Assembly (NCBI GenBank): GCA_946902985.2
Contig: OX336399.1
Coordinates: 157,728,411-157,792,410, forward strand
Direction: 5' to 3'
Length of the DNA: 64,000 nt
Source of the DNA: Meconema thalassinum
Lineage: Eukaryota > Arthropoda > Insecta > Orthoptera > Tettigoniidae
Position numbers and translations under genes: made by a program. Under the pieces are notes generated by a model. The model was given only the letters and a program-made list of their open reading frames with translations. It was not told where the DNA came from and searched no databases. This document shows positions 23,185 to 34,500 of the stretch, piece by piece; position 1 is the first letter of the stretch; each line of letters opens with the position of its first letter.

Positions 23185-23640
23185 ATATGCATCACAAAAC
23201 TCATGCTCCTAAACCAGAGGGAGCTAGAAGTTGTGGTTTGTACAAAAGTCTTCCAAATCGTCTCAGTAGTACAGGAAAAATCTTGCTTTTCATGAAAGGT
23301 CAACGGAAATATATTTATTTGTTTAAAAAGTGTGTTAAAACAAATAAAGTTGAATCTAATAACTTCACGGACAGATTGTCGCTAGGTGACAACGACTAAC
23401 TATCATGATAGTCAAAGCCGCACCAATACTGAACCTGACCTGATGGGCAGATTGACCGTCTTAAAGATTGTCACTAGGAGACAACGACTTATTCTGCATC
23501 ATGATAGTCCAGTAAAAATTGCTATATTACATTGCCCATCTTACATAATATGGTTGACCTAGGCAACGCCGTGAATAGAAAGTAGAGTGTACATCTTCAT
23601 AGTAGATTCAGCGACCCCTTCTAATCCATTTTAAATACGT
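23185..23640 (+). other. Unassigned sequence with a ~92 bp direct repeat
   Basis: No recognised gene. Two diverged copies of a motif containing GATTGTCRCTAGG and GACAACGACT start near 23371 and 23463, each followed by ATCATGATAGTC. It may belong to the Helitron to the right. Confidence 0.35.
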
Positions 23641-23646
23641 ACGCTG

Positions 23647-25768
23647 TTGGCAACTATTTTATCTACGTGTTCCCCTTCACAACCAGCACAGTTGTGGGAG
23701 AAATACAAAGACTACATGGCCGAAGATATTCTGCGCAGAAGGCGTCAAGAAACACAAAATCATGGCATCGATTTCACAGAAGAAATATGCAATGAAGCTA
23801 GATATCAAGCAGAATCGGTGTCGCCAGTTTCTCGCGGGAGTTTCTACTATTAGATCTAGATCTACGAGCTGTGATGGAAGAAGCGTCAGCGTAGTGGACA
23901 ACGTGTAATGGGGAGAATGCCAGTAGTTAGTATGCACGATAGGGAAAGATACTTCTTGCGAATGCTGCTAATAAGAGTAAAGGGTGCCAAAGGTTTTGAT
24001 AGTGTCAGGACAGTCAATGGAGTTCTATGCAAGACTTTCAGGAAACATGTAAATAACTTGGACTTCTTCAAGGAGATAAAATTTGGCATGATACTATTCT
24101 TGAGACAACTCACTCTCATATGCCAAGTCGCTTACGAATGTTATTTGTCATTATCTGTGTTTTCAGAGAACCGGAAAATGTTCCCGAGCTTTGAGACCAA
24201 CATAAAGAAGCAATGTCTGAATATTTTGTACGCAGATACTCTGAAGAAAGTGGCCCACAGTATGCACTCATTGAAATCAATGACCTCCTTCACACCTACG
24301 GCTTAGATCTTAAGAAACTTAACTTGCCAGATGTAAAACTACACGTTAACAGTCCAGGAATACATTCGTTTCATGTTTTAGAAGCGCAAGCTAGGGCTAT
24401 CAGCAACAGACAAAAGCTTAATGAGGCGCAACTAAGGGTTGTCGATTCGATCTTTAATGCCTTATATGGAAACCCAGAAGAAACATTAAAACAGAACTGT
24501 TTCTTTTTAGATGGACCGGCAGGGACTGGTAAAATATTTGTTTACTCTACATTGTTACACATAATCAGAGCAAGAGGAGATCAAGCTACACCAGTAGCGT
24601 CTACAGGAATAGCAGCTACACAAGGAGGACGAACTGCGCATTCTGTCTTCAAAATCCCTCTGATTCTCAATTCCAATTCTACGTGCAACGTTACGCCAAA
24701 CACACCAGAAGCAACAGCCCTGTTGAATACAGAATTAATTATTTGGGATGAAGCACCAATGACGCATGTGCACGCATTTTTAGCTGTGGACAGACTTCTC
24801 AAATATCTGACCAACTGTACTGAAGCATCGGTGGTAAAGTCATCTTACTGGGGGGTGATTTTCGCCAAGTCCTTCCTGTCATAATGAGAGGATCACGTTC
24901 TTTGACACTTGCTAGCTGTTTGAAGCGGCATAGCCTCTGAAATAAATTCCATGAACTTAAACTCATCCAGAACATGCGCGCTTTAAATTCTAAAAAATAA
25001 TTTTCAACATGGCTTTTAGAAATAGGAGAAGTCAAGACTGGGGCAGAAGTTACGGTACCATCTACATGCTATCCACAAATACAAGATCCAGTTGAACAGC
25101 TATACGGTGATTTTGATTTTACTGCTGTCACCCCACAGGAGCTTAAAGGAAGAACTATTCTTACGGTCGCCAAAGAAGCATCGCTTGAACTGAACAATCG
25201 AGTACTTCAGCGATTAACTGGAGATGAGGTAGTCTACGAGAGTGTAGACTGTATTGTGTGAGCATGCGCAAGATCACTTGGCTTACACTGAAGAATTTTT
25301 GAACAGTCTGACACCAACTGGCATGCCTCCACACAAACTTAGACTTAGAAAGGTGATATCATTATGTCATTAAGAAATATTCTACCCTTAAAAGGGATCT
25401 GCAATGGGACAAGACTAATAGTTAACTGATTACAACCTAATGTCATAGAGGCAACTATTATAGATTCTGATAAGAGAGAAATCGTTTTCATACCCAGGAT
25501 AACCCTTATCCCCTCTGATAAGAACATGCATTTTAAATTTAAAATAAGGCAATTCCCAGTACCGGTACGTTTGGCTTTCTCAATGACAATAAATAAATCT
25601 CAGGGTCAGACTTTCGATAACATCTGCCCGTTCTTGACAAAATCCGTCGTTACTCATGGACAGCTTTACGTAGCCCTTTCACGGGTAAGATCGTTTAGCT
25701 CGCTATCGGTTGTGTCAACAAGTAACAAAATAACCAACTGTGTGTTTAGAGAAATTTTTGATAGATAA
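23647..25768 (+). pseudogene. Helitron Rep/helicase remnant (Pif1-like helicase)
   Basis: Successive frames match the order of a Helitron protein: an LWEKYKDYMAEDIL segment, RMPVVSMHDRERYFLRMLL, VRTVNGVLC, then a Pif1-type helicase. Walker A reads GPAGTGKI near 24510-24540, with Ile where Thr or Ser is usual. Walker B reads IIWDEAP, then GGDFRQVLPV in another frame. Late motifs include LTPTGMPPHKL, GICNGTRLIV, MTINKSQGQTF and YVALSRVRS. At least five frame changes or stops are present, and the N-terminal nuclease part is not seen. Helitrons move by rolling-circle replication, and this copy is dead. Confidence 0.8.
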
Positions 25769-25769
25769 A

Positions 25770-26130
25770 TACAAAAAATATCTTAACAAAATGCATTATC
25801 TTGGAAGAAATGTGATTTGGCTTCTTAAATACAACTCTGTACAGCTCACTTGAGAACTACTGTATGTGAAAGAAGTCCTGGTTGTATCCCAAATGTCCTC
25901 TGTGAAGTTATCATTTCTCAGCCCAGTTGGATCCTTCCTTCCTGCACTGGTATCAACATATTAAGTTTGTGAAGTCTTTTTCGTAAATAAATGTAATGTT
26001 ATTAATAGCTCAGGCCGTTCCTTACATTGCACTGTTATTGCGTAGATACTATACATGGGCTCTGCTAGTTAGTGTAATTTCTCTGAGTGCATTGAGTCCG
26101 AGGTGCTTATTATATATAATTCGTTGAGGC
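25770..26130 (+). other. No recognisable feature
   Basis: Between the Helitron remnant and the next LINE fragment I see no gene, SINE head or clear repeat. Confidence 0.4.
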
Positions 26131-26134
26131 CATC

Positions 26135-26545
26135 TAGGACCACGTTAAGTCTTGCTACACTTGGCAATTTGTTTCGCTTTCCTCTGAGCCCAGAATTCCC
26201 TCATTCTCTGTGAGTGGGCTATCTTGCGCTCCGCTATCCAGGTGGTACCTTGTCTTCTTTTCGGGTGCGGTGTCTCGTCTCGGGTTAGCCCATTAGTCAG
26301 TATCTTTTAGCGGAAGAGATCTCTATTGAAGGCGTCGTCGGGTTTTAGATGCAGCATTTTGAGGTCGTCTTTGGTATTCACAAACCAGGGAATTGTGTTT
26401 TGCGTTTGGGGTCAAAGAAATGAAAAATCTGTTTAGTCAGCCTGTTTCCGTCCATTCGTTTGAGATGACCGTAATACCGTGCCCGCCTCTTACGGATCGT
26501 TTCTGAAATTATCTCTATTTCACTGTAGACTTCTTTGTTGGATTT
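26135..26545 (-). pseudogene. LINE 3' end fragment
   Basis: Read from right to left it encodes RRARYYGHLKRMDGNRLTKQ followed by a broken tail ending in IAHSQRMREFWAQRKAK. This is the same C-terminal architecture as the LINE fragments at 5385, 27518 and 62460. Several stops are present. It meets the plus-strand R1-like fragment at its 5' side. Confidence 0.6.
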
Positions 26546-26590
26546 TTATAGTGGATGCCATTCTTGTAATTTGATCCCATTATACCTCGA

Positions 26591-27251
26591 TTGTATGGAG
26601 CGGAAATATGGGCGGATGCCCTGGATAAGGAAATTTATAGGAAGTCACTGGCGCAAGTGCAGAGGCGGGGTGCTTTGCGCGTGGCATCTGCATATCGCAC
26701 GGTCTCTGAGGAAGCAGTTCTCGTTATTGCCGGGATTATTCCGATATTTTTTTTTTCTTCCGAAAGAACGCAAGAGCATTTACTTGAGGAAATCTGATAT
26801 GGGTTTACAAAATGCAAGACGCTTGGCAAGAGTACAAACCTTTCAAAATTGGCAGATCAAATGGGAGCAAGGAGATCAAAGCCAATGGACTAAGAGAATG
26901 ATCCCTCAGGTGCAGGTTTGGACAGAGAGGAAACATGGTGAGGTTGGTTACTATCTCACCCAGTTCTTGACTGGCCATGGGTACTTCTGTTCCTATCTTA
27001 AGAAGATGGGGAAGGTGGATTCATCAGATTGCATCTACTGTATCAACGAATTACATAATGCTAATCACACCATCTTCTCTTGTGGACGGTGGGTCCAAAC
27101 CTGGCAGTCTCTTCAAGATCACATTGATGTAGAGATATCCCCGGACAATATTGTTGCAGTAATGCTACAAAATGAGGAAAATTGGAAACTGGTAGCAAGT
27201 TTTGTTGAAGATATCCTCCGAACAAACAAGACGGATCTGGATCGCCACTGA
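26591..27251 (+). pseudogene. R1-like LINE, C-terminal ORF2 fragment
   Basis: An upstream frame gives YGAEIWADAL...RGALRVASAYRTVS, typical of the post-RT region of R1/Jockey-group LINEs. After a frameshift in the T-run at ~26745 a second frame continues with ARRLARVQTFQNWQ, RKHGEVGYYLTQFLTGHGYF and the zinc-knuckle-like CIYC...HTIFSCGRW, ending at TGA 27249-27251. The 3' UTR to ~27428 ends in an A-run. A paralogous copy lies at 27876-28572. Confidence 0.75.
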
Positions 27252-27429
27252 AGATGATTCATTACGGAAGAGTGCCCTACGGGCAAATATAAAATGACTC
27301 TAGCCTGAAGTAATGTGATAAACGGTTCCAGGCTAGTGTTCAGAAGTAACGGGGGAGTTTTAGTCGGTATTCTTCTACTCAGGAGCCCGACACTCTGTGC
27401 GTAAATGCATTTCTTCCCCTAAAAAAAAA

Positions 27430-27461
27430 TATTATTATTATTATTATTATTATTATTACAT
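27430..27461. repeat. (ATT)n microsatellite between two LINE tails
   Basis: About ten ATT units directly after the A-run of the plus-strand LINE. Read on the minus strand they are the (AAT)n tail of the LINE at 27518. Confidence 0.8.
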
Positions 27462-27517
27462 CATTTTTGCCCTTATGGACAGTGTTTGAACTTAAATATC
27501 TCATGATGTCACAATTT

Positions 27518-27793
27518 TCACTTCTTTCCCTTCTTCTCTTCCCAAAATCTCTTCATCCTTTGACTGTGCTCCTGTTTCCGTTGTTCCGTCCACAATGTTC
27601 CTATCTTATTCCTTTCACTTACTAAAAATTTGGCGTTCTTAATTTTGTTTCTGAATTTTTCTCTGTCTTCTATCATTTGCTTGTTGATCCCTAATTGATT
27701 TAAGTCGTCTTCTATTTCATGATACCAATTTGTTTTCCTTTTTGAACTGTTTACTATATCAAAGATTTTCTTTGTAAGTCGTTTATTGTTCAT
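27518..27793 (-). pseudogene. LINE 3' end fragment with (AAT)n tail
   Basis: A 91-residue C-terminal piece: NNKRLTKKIFDIVNSSKRK near its start and EHSQRMKRFWEEKK at its end. It is the same family as the fragments at 26135 and 62460. Its 3' UTR runs left into the (ATT)n tract at 27430-27461, and its 5' end lies at a second (ATT)n tract. Confidence 0.65.
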
Positions 27794-27795
<2 letters not shown>

Positions 27796-27855
<60 letters not shown>

Positions 27856-27866
27856 TTATTATTTTA
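27796..27866. repeat. (ATT)n microsatellite
   Basis: More than twenty ATT units between two LINE fragments of opposite strand. Confidence 0.9.
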
Positions 27867-27875
27867 TTTTAAAAA

Positions 27876-28572
27876 AAGACGTATACTTCCGACGAGTAGA
27901 ACTGGGCAAGGCTCAAGCCCGGAAGGAAGCCGTAGCACGCAAGATGGAGCTTTGGCAGCAGAGGTGGAATGACCATCACAGAGGAAGATGGACAGCTCGG
28001 CTGATACCGAGTCTGGTCGAGTGGACGAGTAGGAAACACGGAGAAATAAATTACTTTCTGACACAGATGTTGACAGGTCATGGCTACTTTCGGTGTTACC
28101 TTCATCGTATGGCCAAAGTAAGGAGTCCAGTTTGTATTTATTGCGAGAACGAACGAGATGACGTTTATCATACGTTTTTCGTCTGCGATCGTTGGGCAGC
28201 GGAAAAACAACAACTTGAAGCTGAGGTTGGTCCAATAACGCCGGACAATATAGTTTGCATTATGCTGAGAAACGAGCTCAGCTGGGATACGGTCGCTTTC
28301 TTTGTTGAGGTGGTCCTTCGTCAGAAGAAGTCGGATGGGGACTTGCTCGATTTAGTCGATTGAGTCTGCGATCCGCGGGCTATGAATTGAGAAGTAAGAT
28401 GGTGCTTGTGAAGCAAAGAAAATGACTCCATCCTGAAGTAATACGAAAGTGGTCCCGGGATGGGTTTTTTCAAGAGGACAGGGTGTGGTTTTTTAGTGGG
28501 TAAGAATCCCACACTCTTGAGAAGTGCGGACCCTTCTCAAGGTCTTATGCAAGATTTTTCCACTTCCCTCGT
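27876..28572 (+). pseudogene. R1-like LINE, C-terminal fragment and 3' UTR
   Basis: The coding part runs open from the junction near 27880 to TGA 28361-28363. Motifs are GRWTARLIPSLVEW, RKHGEINYFLTQMLTGHGYF and the knuckle CIYCENERDD...HTFFVCDRW. It is clearly a paralogue of 26591-27251 and is less damaged. The 3' UTRs share AAAATGACTC and CCTGAAGTAAT blocks, and both end in an A-run followed by ATT-rich sequence. The copy is strongly 5'-truncated, as is usual for target-primed insertion. Confidence 0.75.
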
Positions 28573-28589
28573 AAAAAAAAATTGTATTA

Positions 28590-28642
28590 TTAATATTATT
28601 ATCATTATCATAATTATTATCATTATTATTATTATTATTATT
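28590..28642. repeat. ATT-rich microsatellite
   Basis: Impure TTA/ATT units after the A-run of the R1-like LINE. Confidence 0.7.
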
Positions 28643-28649
28643 TCTCATA

Positions 28650-30660
28650 AGATATTTTACAGCAAATTTCAACATTTGTTTCGCATCCCAACATGCTCTG
28701 GTGAAACAGTCCACGTGTATTGTAGCTCGCAGTGCGAGAGCTCGAGGTATGCAAGCAAGTGAGCCGTCACTAGTGGGGACTCTTAAAGCCAGCTCACTCG
28801 TTCCTTTTGCTATTTTGCATTAACAAGACTCAAGAGTCACCCCCTTAAGACCAACAACTGCAAGGATCTCATTATTATCTCTCCTTCTCTCTTGCTCTTA
28901 TCTCGCTCTTTGCTTCATGAATTTCCTTCTCCTCCTCCTCCGAGAATAATACACGACTACCTGCCTTCCCTGCCTCCTTACATTGTCTTTGAAGTCATGG
29001 CTGTGGGAATTAGGATAATGTTCCATTCGAGAAGAAGACAACTTCCACGTTCCATTCTGATAGTCAGTTCTTTCGACAAAAATCATTAAATTTTCCAAGG
29101 TAAGTGTATATAGTTTTATTGTAATTCACTATAGTTAATTTCAACCTTTGTTTCGTAATCGTGAAGATATTTTTTATGCATTTGCAGATTCATTCATTTA
29201 CCGTACTTTATTTGCAAGTGGGGGGTAATTCCCCGGGCGGGGATCAATTCCACTCGGTCGAACATCAGTTCCCCTGGATTTTCCTCCCTCAGTCATCACG
29301 CACTCTCTTACTAACACACATTGAAAATGTTCTTTCAGTTTGGCACATTATAACTTATATGGCAGAAAATACAAGTGATTTAAAATTAATCAAAATATTC
29401 TTTTAAATAAGTCTGCCAAGTTTTCTATTTTTTTTTCTACAAATTTTATGCATTGTTTTTAACATGAGCATAATTAAATGTTTGTATGTTTTTTATCATA
29501 GTCAGACATTATAAAATTAAATTTAGATAATAATAGGTGTATAATTTGTACCTAAAAATACTTTCGATACCAGCTGCGGATGCTGAAAATACTGTTTTCC
29601 AGCCTAGAACGGAAAAATCAACTGCATTCAAGAATTCGCTCATGCGCTGCAGAAGGTGTTTGACCCGGCCCTTGTTATGCGAGCAGGAGGGTTATGACAT
29701 TTGTTTACGTCATTGGGGATAACCCTTTTGCCGACCCCTTGCCAAAGCCTGAGCGGAGTTGAGGAACTCATTTTTGGGTCCCTTGGAGAACCGAGTGGAA
29801 TTAAGGAAAATCGAGGGGAATTGATGTCTGACCAATTCCCCGGCGGCAAATTGTACAATTACAGAAAATTGCCAACTACATTACTAAAACATTTCTTACC
29901 ATTTCATAATAACTTCATCACACCTATTTCCAAAGTTCTCTCTACCTGACAAAGACACATCAACCATAATTTATTTTTCAGCATAGATATTTACACATAC
30001 ACATCTCTTCAATTCAACGCTGTTTTATCAAGACATTTTATGCTTTATTAACAAAACTTTTAGTAACAGATCTGGTTTTTGAAATTTACTCTGTGAGCTT
30101 TTGGAACAAAAATATTTATAGTATCCTCTATTATGCCCAAAAAAATATTAAGTTGTATGTTACTGCACTGTTACTTATCCTATACCACGCTGAGGGTTAC
30201 AAGGTGACCGAATCCGGTACGGTTACAATGTACTAAATATTGACTTTAGGTAATAAATACTTTATTATAAATAACATCAAACACAAGTAGCGATTTGGCA
30301 ACTATAGTAATTACATCGTAGTATTTGCACAAAATGTCAGTCTTCTCTTAAACACATCAATATGCTTGGGGAAAGGCTCTAAGACTGTGGCAAGTACTAC
30401 TACGTTAATAGAATAATTAAAGGAGTGTGACTTAGGCAGTTTCGTAAGGCAGATTTCTAAACATTTTTAAAAATACATTTCACCAGTATTATGCATAACA
30501 TCATTTTTAGTAACCAACTTCTTTCTATTGTGTAACATTGAATTTATACGTGAACTTCTCATTTTAAATTCAAAATTTCGTAAGAATAACCATTTCACTT
30601 TAGCATGTTAATTCAAATTATTCAACGCTAATGAAGATATCATTGTTATATCGAAACATG
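28650..30660. other. No recognisable gene
   Basis: AT-rich sequence with short open frames only. The one structure seen is a ~26 bp block near 29263-29288 that recurs in inverted orientation near 29803-29828 (about 22 of 26 bases match). Confidence 0.4.
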
Positions 30661-30809
30661 TAAACATTGGTTGGTTGGTTGGTTGGTTCCTCAGTTTATG
30701 GGCTGCGACAAAGCGGTCATGTAGCCCCATGTACTCTGGGTGTGTGTAGAATCTGTCTGATAACCGGTGTTAATTGTGATGACTGTATTAGTGTGTGTTA
30801 TTTGTTTTT

Positions 30810-32402
30810 AGCCTATTTTCATTTTATGAAAAAAAAATAGGCTTATGAGATCACCTTTTGTCCGTGTGTGTGTGCGTGTGTGTCTGTGTGTGTGTGAGGT
30901 GTGTGAGTGCCCCCCCCCCCCTAATAACTTCTAAACCGCTGGAGCGATTACAATGAAACTCGGTAAGGTCATAGCACTATTCTGGCCGACCCCGACCTTG
31001 GCCTTCAAATTTTATTATGTCTCACCAATCCAACATGGCGGCTGTGCGAAATATTTCACCAGCATTCAGTATCTCAGAAACTATTACAGATATCGCCCTG
31101 AAATTGTGTACGGTGATAAAGGGCACTACTAGAAGTTCATCTATGAGACTTTCAAAAACCTGGTAACTACAAAACCAACATGGCGGCCAGGCGAATTTCA
31201 GACTTTTAATTAGACTTTTCTCGCGATTTAACTATCCAAACGTAATGAAACTTGGTAAAGAAAATGTTTATACACATTGTAATGCACCGGAGTCTAATTT
31301 AGTTCAATTATTTATATAACCTCAAAATGGCGGCTGTGCGAAGTATTTCACTGACATTCTATATCTCAGAAACTATTACAGATATCACCCTGAAATTTTG
31401 TGCGTTGATAAAGGGTACAGATACAAGTTTACCTATGTATAATTCATAAACCTGTAAAGTACAAAACGATCATGGCGGCCAAGCGAATTTGAAACATTTT
31501 AATAGACTTTACTCGTGATTTAACTCTCTGAGCGCAGTGAAATGTGGTACAGTAAATGATTTTACATATTGCAATGCACTGGCATCTAATTTAGATCAAT
31601 TGTCTACATAACCTCAAGATGGTGGCTGTGCGAAATTTTAAAATTACGTTTTTATTTCTTGTGTCGTAATCATGCAATCGAAGTGAAAGTTTGAATAATG
31701 ACCCTGGGCAATAATTGCCCTTGAATGGTACATAACTCTATGGCCTATACATATAACAATCCAAACTGGCGACCATCCGAAATATTTAGACGGTTCTCAA
31801 TATCTATGAATCTTTTACAGCAATCAAACTGAAATGTTTTATGTTCATAGAGGCTATGAACATATGTTCACCTATAGGACTTTCAGTAACCAGGTGAGCA
31901 CAAATCCAACATGGCAAAAACGCGAAGTATAAATATTTAAATGGAAGTTTCTCGCGAATTAACTATCCGAGTGCAGTGAAACGTTGCACATTAAATGCTT
32001 ATACAAATGTTAATCCACTAGCATCTAATTTATTTCATTTGTTTGCATAATCACAAGATGGCAGCTGTGCGAAATTTTAAAATCTAGTTTTTACTTCTTG
32101 TGTTCTAATCATGCGATTGAAGTTTGAATACCACACGTACACAATAATCTTAATGTAATAGTACAAAAATAAAAATCCAACCTGGTGACAATCTGAAATA
32201 TTTGGACGGTTCTCAATATCTTCGAATCTATCACAACGTTCAAACTGAAATTTTGTATGTTGATAGAGGCAATTAACATGAGTAGGATATATGAAAATAG
32301 GCTGTATAGTTCTTCACGGAACTCATCATCTTCCTAGCATTAATCCCGCTTTATTGAAGGGTCTGCTCTTCTGCACTTTATTTCTTCACGGAACTACTTG
32401 TT
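30810..32402 (+). mobile_element. Helentron/HINE-like element with hairpin ends (copy A1)
   Basis: Begins AGCCTATTTTCAT, followed by a local complement ending ATAGGCT, TATGAGATC, and a TG-rich microsatellite. The interior is imperfect tandem repeats of ~290 bp containing AACATGGCGGC and GCGAAATATTTC. Near the right end ATGAAAATAGGCT, the complement of the left terminus, is followed by the hairpin AGTTCTTCACGGAACT and TACTTGTT. It sits after a T-run inside a SINE, with no clear target duplication. These traits (subterminal inverted repeats, microsatellite, central tandem repeats, terminal stem-loop, T-run target) fit Helentron-associated non-autonomous elements. The class assignment is inferred. 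It encodes no protein. Confidence 0.6.
32310..32395 (+). repeat. Small insertion flanked by a 14 bp direct repeat
   Basis: TTCTTCACGGAACT occurs at 32310-32323 and 32382-32395 with 58 bp of foreign sequence between. Elements A2 and A3 have the motif once, so this looks like a short insertion with target duplication. Confidence 0.65.
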
Positions 32403-32789
32403 TTAATTCGAGTAAGGACTGCAGACATTCGATTTTCAAGTAGTTCTAACTTTTGCTACCAAACACCACCGTCGACGACCAACTAGTACTGAACTTGGTT
32501 ATTAGATGCCGCCGCAGTCGGCTCCTGGCGACAAACGTTGGGACCTAAGAGCGTCAATCAAATCTAACCTATAATTTAGCTTCACACAAGTGTAATTAGT
32601 GGAAGGTTCGTTTTCATGCCATAAATCTATGACATGGGACCGTCGGATTTACTTCCCCTCCGAAAGAAGGCATACTGAGGGATTTTTAACGGTCTTAAAA
32701 ATCCCACGACTTCGGTCGGGTTTGAACCCGCGACCTTGGGCATAGAAGCTCAGCATGCTACCAACTACGCCACCGAAGCTGCCTTATTA

Positions 32790-33600
32790 AATATCATTTC
32801 ACTGTAATGACAAGGCAGATTTCACAATTACATATTAGGTAAAGAGTTCCAATTATCAATACCACGGTTAATGAAAGAATAGTTCCCAAAACAAAGGTCT
32901 GAAAAAAAAATTGAAAATTGTTTTAGTTTTAATAACTGATTTTTATATAGTTTTTGGCGCTGATTTCAGAAATGACATTGGTTTTCTTTCTACCAAGTAA
33001 GGTTTGTCTACAAATTGAGGTAAAACGTTTAGGAAAAATCCTAAAAAGGCCATTTTTATATTTATGTGCATTGTTATAAAACCACATTAAACGCTATTAC
33101 AAGTCTTTGTAGTAACATTTTATTTTTCCTTCAAAACTTATATTTGTACTTTTCCTGCTGTGGAGTTGAGGATTTTCTCTTTTTAACATCCAGCAGTATA
33201 ATCAGCCATCGTGTTAACGTCCCAGCGTCCTTGATATCTTCCTTATGATTTGAACGTAAGTTAAAAAAGACTTAAAAGTAAATTTTGTGACTGGTGGGTT
33301 AACAAATGGTGATGGGTTCTTTTCACTATTTTTTCTGCATTCAGCACCAAAAAAATACCATAAAAGTCACTATAAAAATGTAAAACAATTTTTTCATCGC
33401 AGACCTGTGATAATTTGTACGCTGTGGTGGGCCCTTAACCTTTTGCGGATAATCTGCCCTGCTCAGGTAGGTGGGATTTCTCAGACGTTTCCTTAGTTCT
33501 TCCCATGATGGACGATTACTGCAATATTGTCAAACATAGTCTGGATTTCGTCCATCTATCTTCCAAAGATTCCCACCATAGTTTTTCTATCGTTCGAATT
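32790..33600. other. No recognisable feature
   Basis: AT-rich sequence with only short open frames. No motif I can place. Confidence 0.4.
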
Positions 33601-33639
33601 ACACTACTGTTATTTGAGTACTCAGTCTTTTGACTGGTT

Positions 33640-34500
33640 TGATTCAGCACTCCATGTCTCCCTGCCATGAGCTAATCGCTTCATCTCTACATAGCTACCA
33701 CACCCTACATCCGAGGCAATCTGTTTAACAAACTATAACCTTAGTCTACCCCTACAGCTCGTGTCCTCGACCCTCCCTTTCTAAATTAACCTTGCTATTC
33801 CTGGGTGTCTTAGTATGTGTCCTACCAATCTATCTCTTCTCTTCATTAGCAGTCGCCAGAAACATCTCTCGTCTCCCACTCGTCTTAATACCTCTTCTTT
33901 TGTAAACATATCTTCCCATCTGATCTTCATCATTCTCCTGTAACACCACATTTCAAACGCTTCAATTCTCCTCTTTTCTTCTGCACCAATAGTCCAAGTT
34001 TCACTTCCATAGAGCAACAAGCTCCAGACAACGGCTTTCAAAAATGACTTCCTAATACCGAAATCTACATTCGATGTCAACAGATCCATTCTTGTAGAAA
34101 AGTTTTTCTTGCCTGAGCCAACCTATTTTTATGTCCTCCTTGCTTCCTCTATCACTGGTTATTTTGCTTCCTAAGTGACACTTCCTTTAGCATTTCACCT
34201 GCCAATTTGATGTCCATAGAGGCTTCTGATTTATTTCGGCTGCATTCCAATATTTTTTTTGTTTTATATTTATTAATTTTCATCATGAATTATATCCTCG
34301 AGACGGAGTCCACACCATTCAAAAACTCATTCAAATCCTCAGGCGTGTCGGCTAAGATGATGATGTCATCAGCAAATCTCACAGTTGAAATTATTTCTCC
34401 CAAAATCCTAACTCGCACTTTAATTTTTTCTCCAATTTCCTTCATTGCTTGTTCATGTAAAGATTGTTAAGTATGGGTGATAAGTTGCAGCCTTGAGCCG
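33640..34500 (-). pseudogene. LINE reverse transcriptase fragment, second type
   Basis: Read from the right, the catalytic RFADDIIILA motif lies at about 34355-34380 (FADD at 34364-34375), followed by the end of the palm. A frame from 34089 to 33781 has SLLLYGSETWTIG, EEKRRIEAFEMWCYRRMMKI and VGHILRHPG, a C-terminal pattern common in insect LINEs. Stops and frameshifts separate the two blocks. The 3' flank (33640-33780) is a non-coding tail. It differs from the 5385/62460 family. Confidence 0.7.

Larger units (their letters stand above)
30667..32783 (-). mobile_element. tRNA-derived SINE (GGTTGG tail), split by a hairpin-ended element
   Basis: The head (32710-32783, minus) has tRNA-like A and B boxes: GTAGTTGGTAGCATGCTGAGC and GGGTTCAAACCCGAC-like. 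The body runs left to ~32403. The 3' tail resumes at 30809-30667, ending in tandem GGTT. Comparison with the uninterrupted copies at 35029-35441 and 38425-38876 shows that the two halves are contiguous in the SINE. The ~1.6 kb between them is an insertion. Confidence 0.75.
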
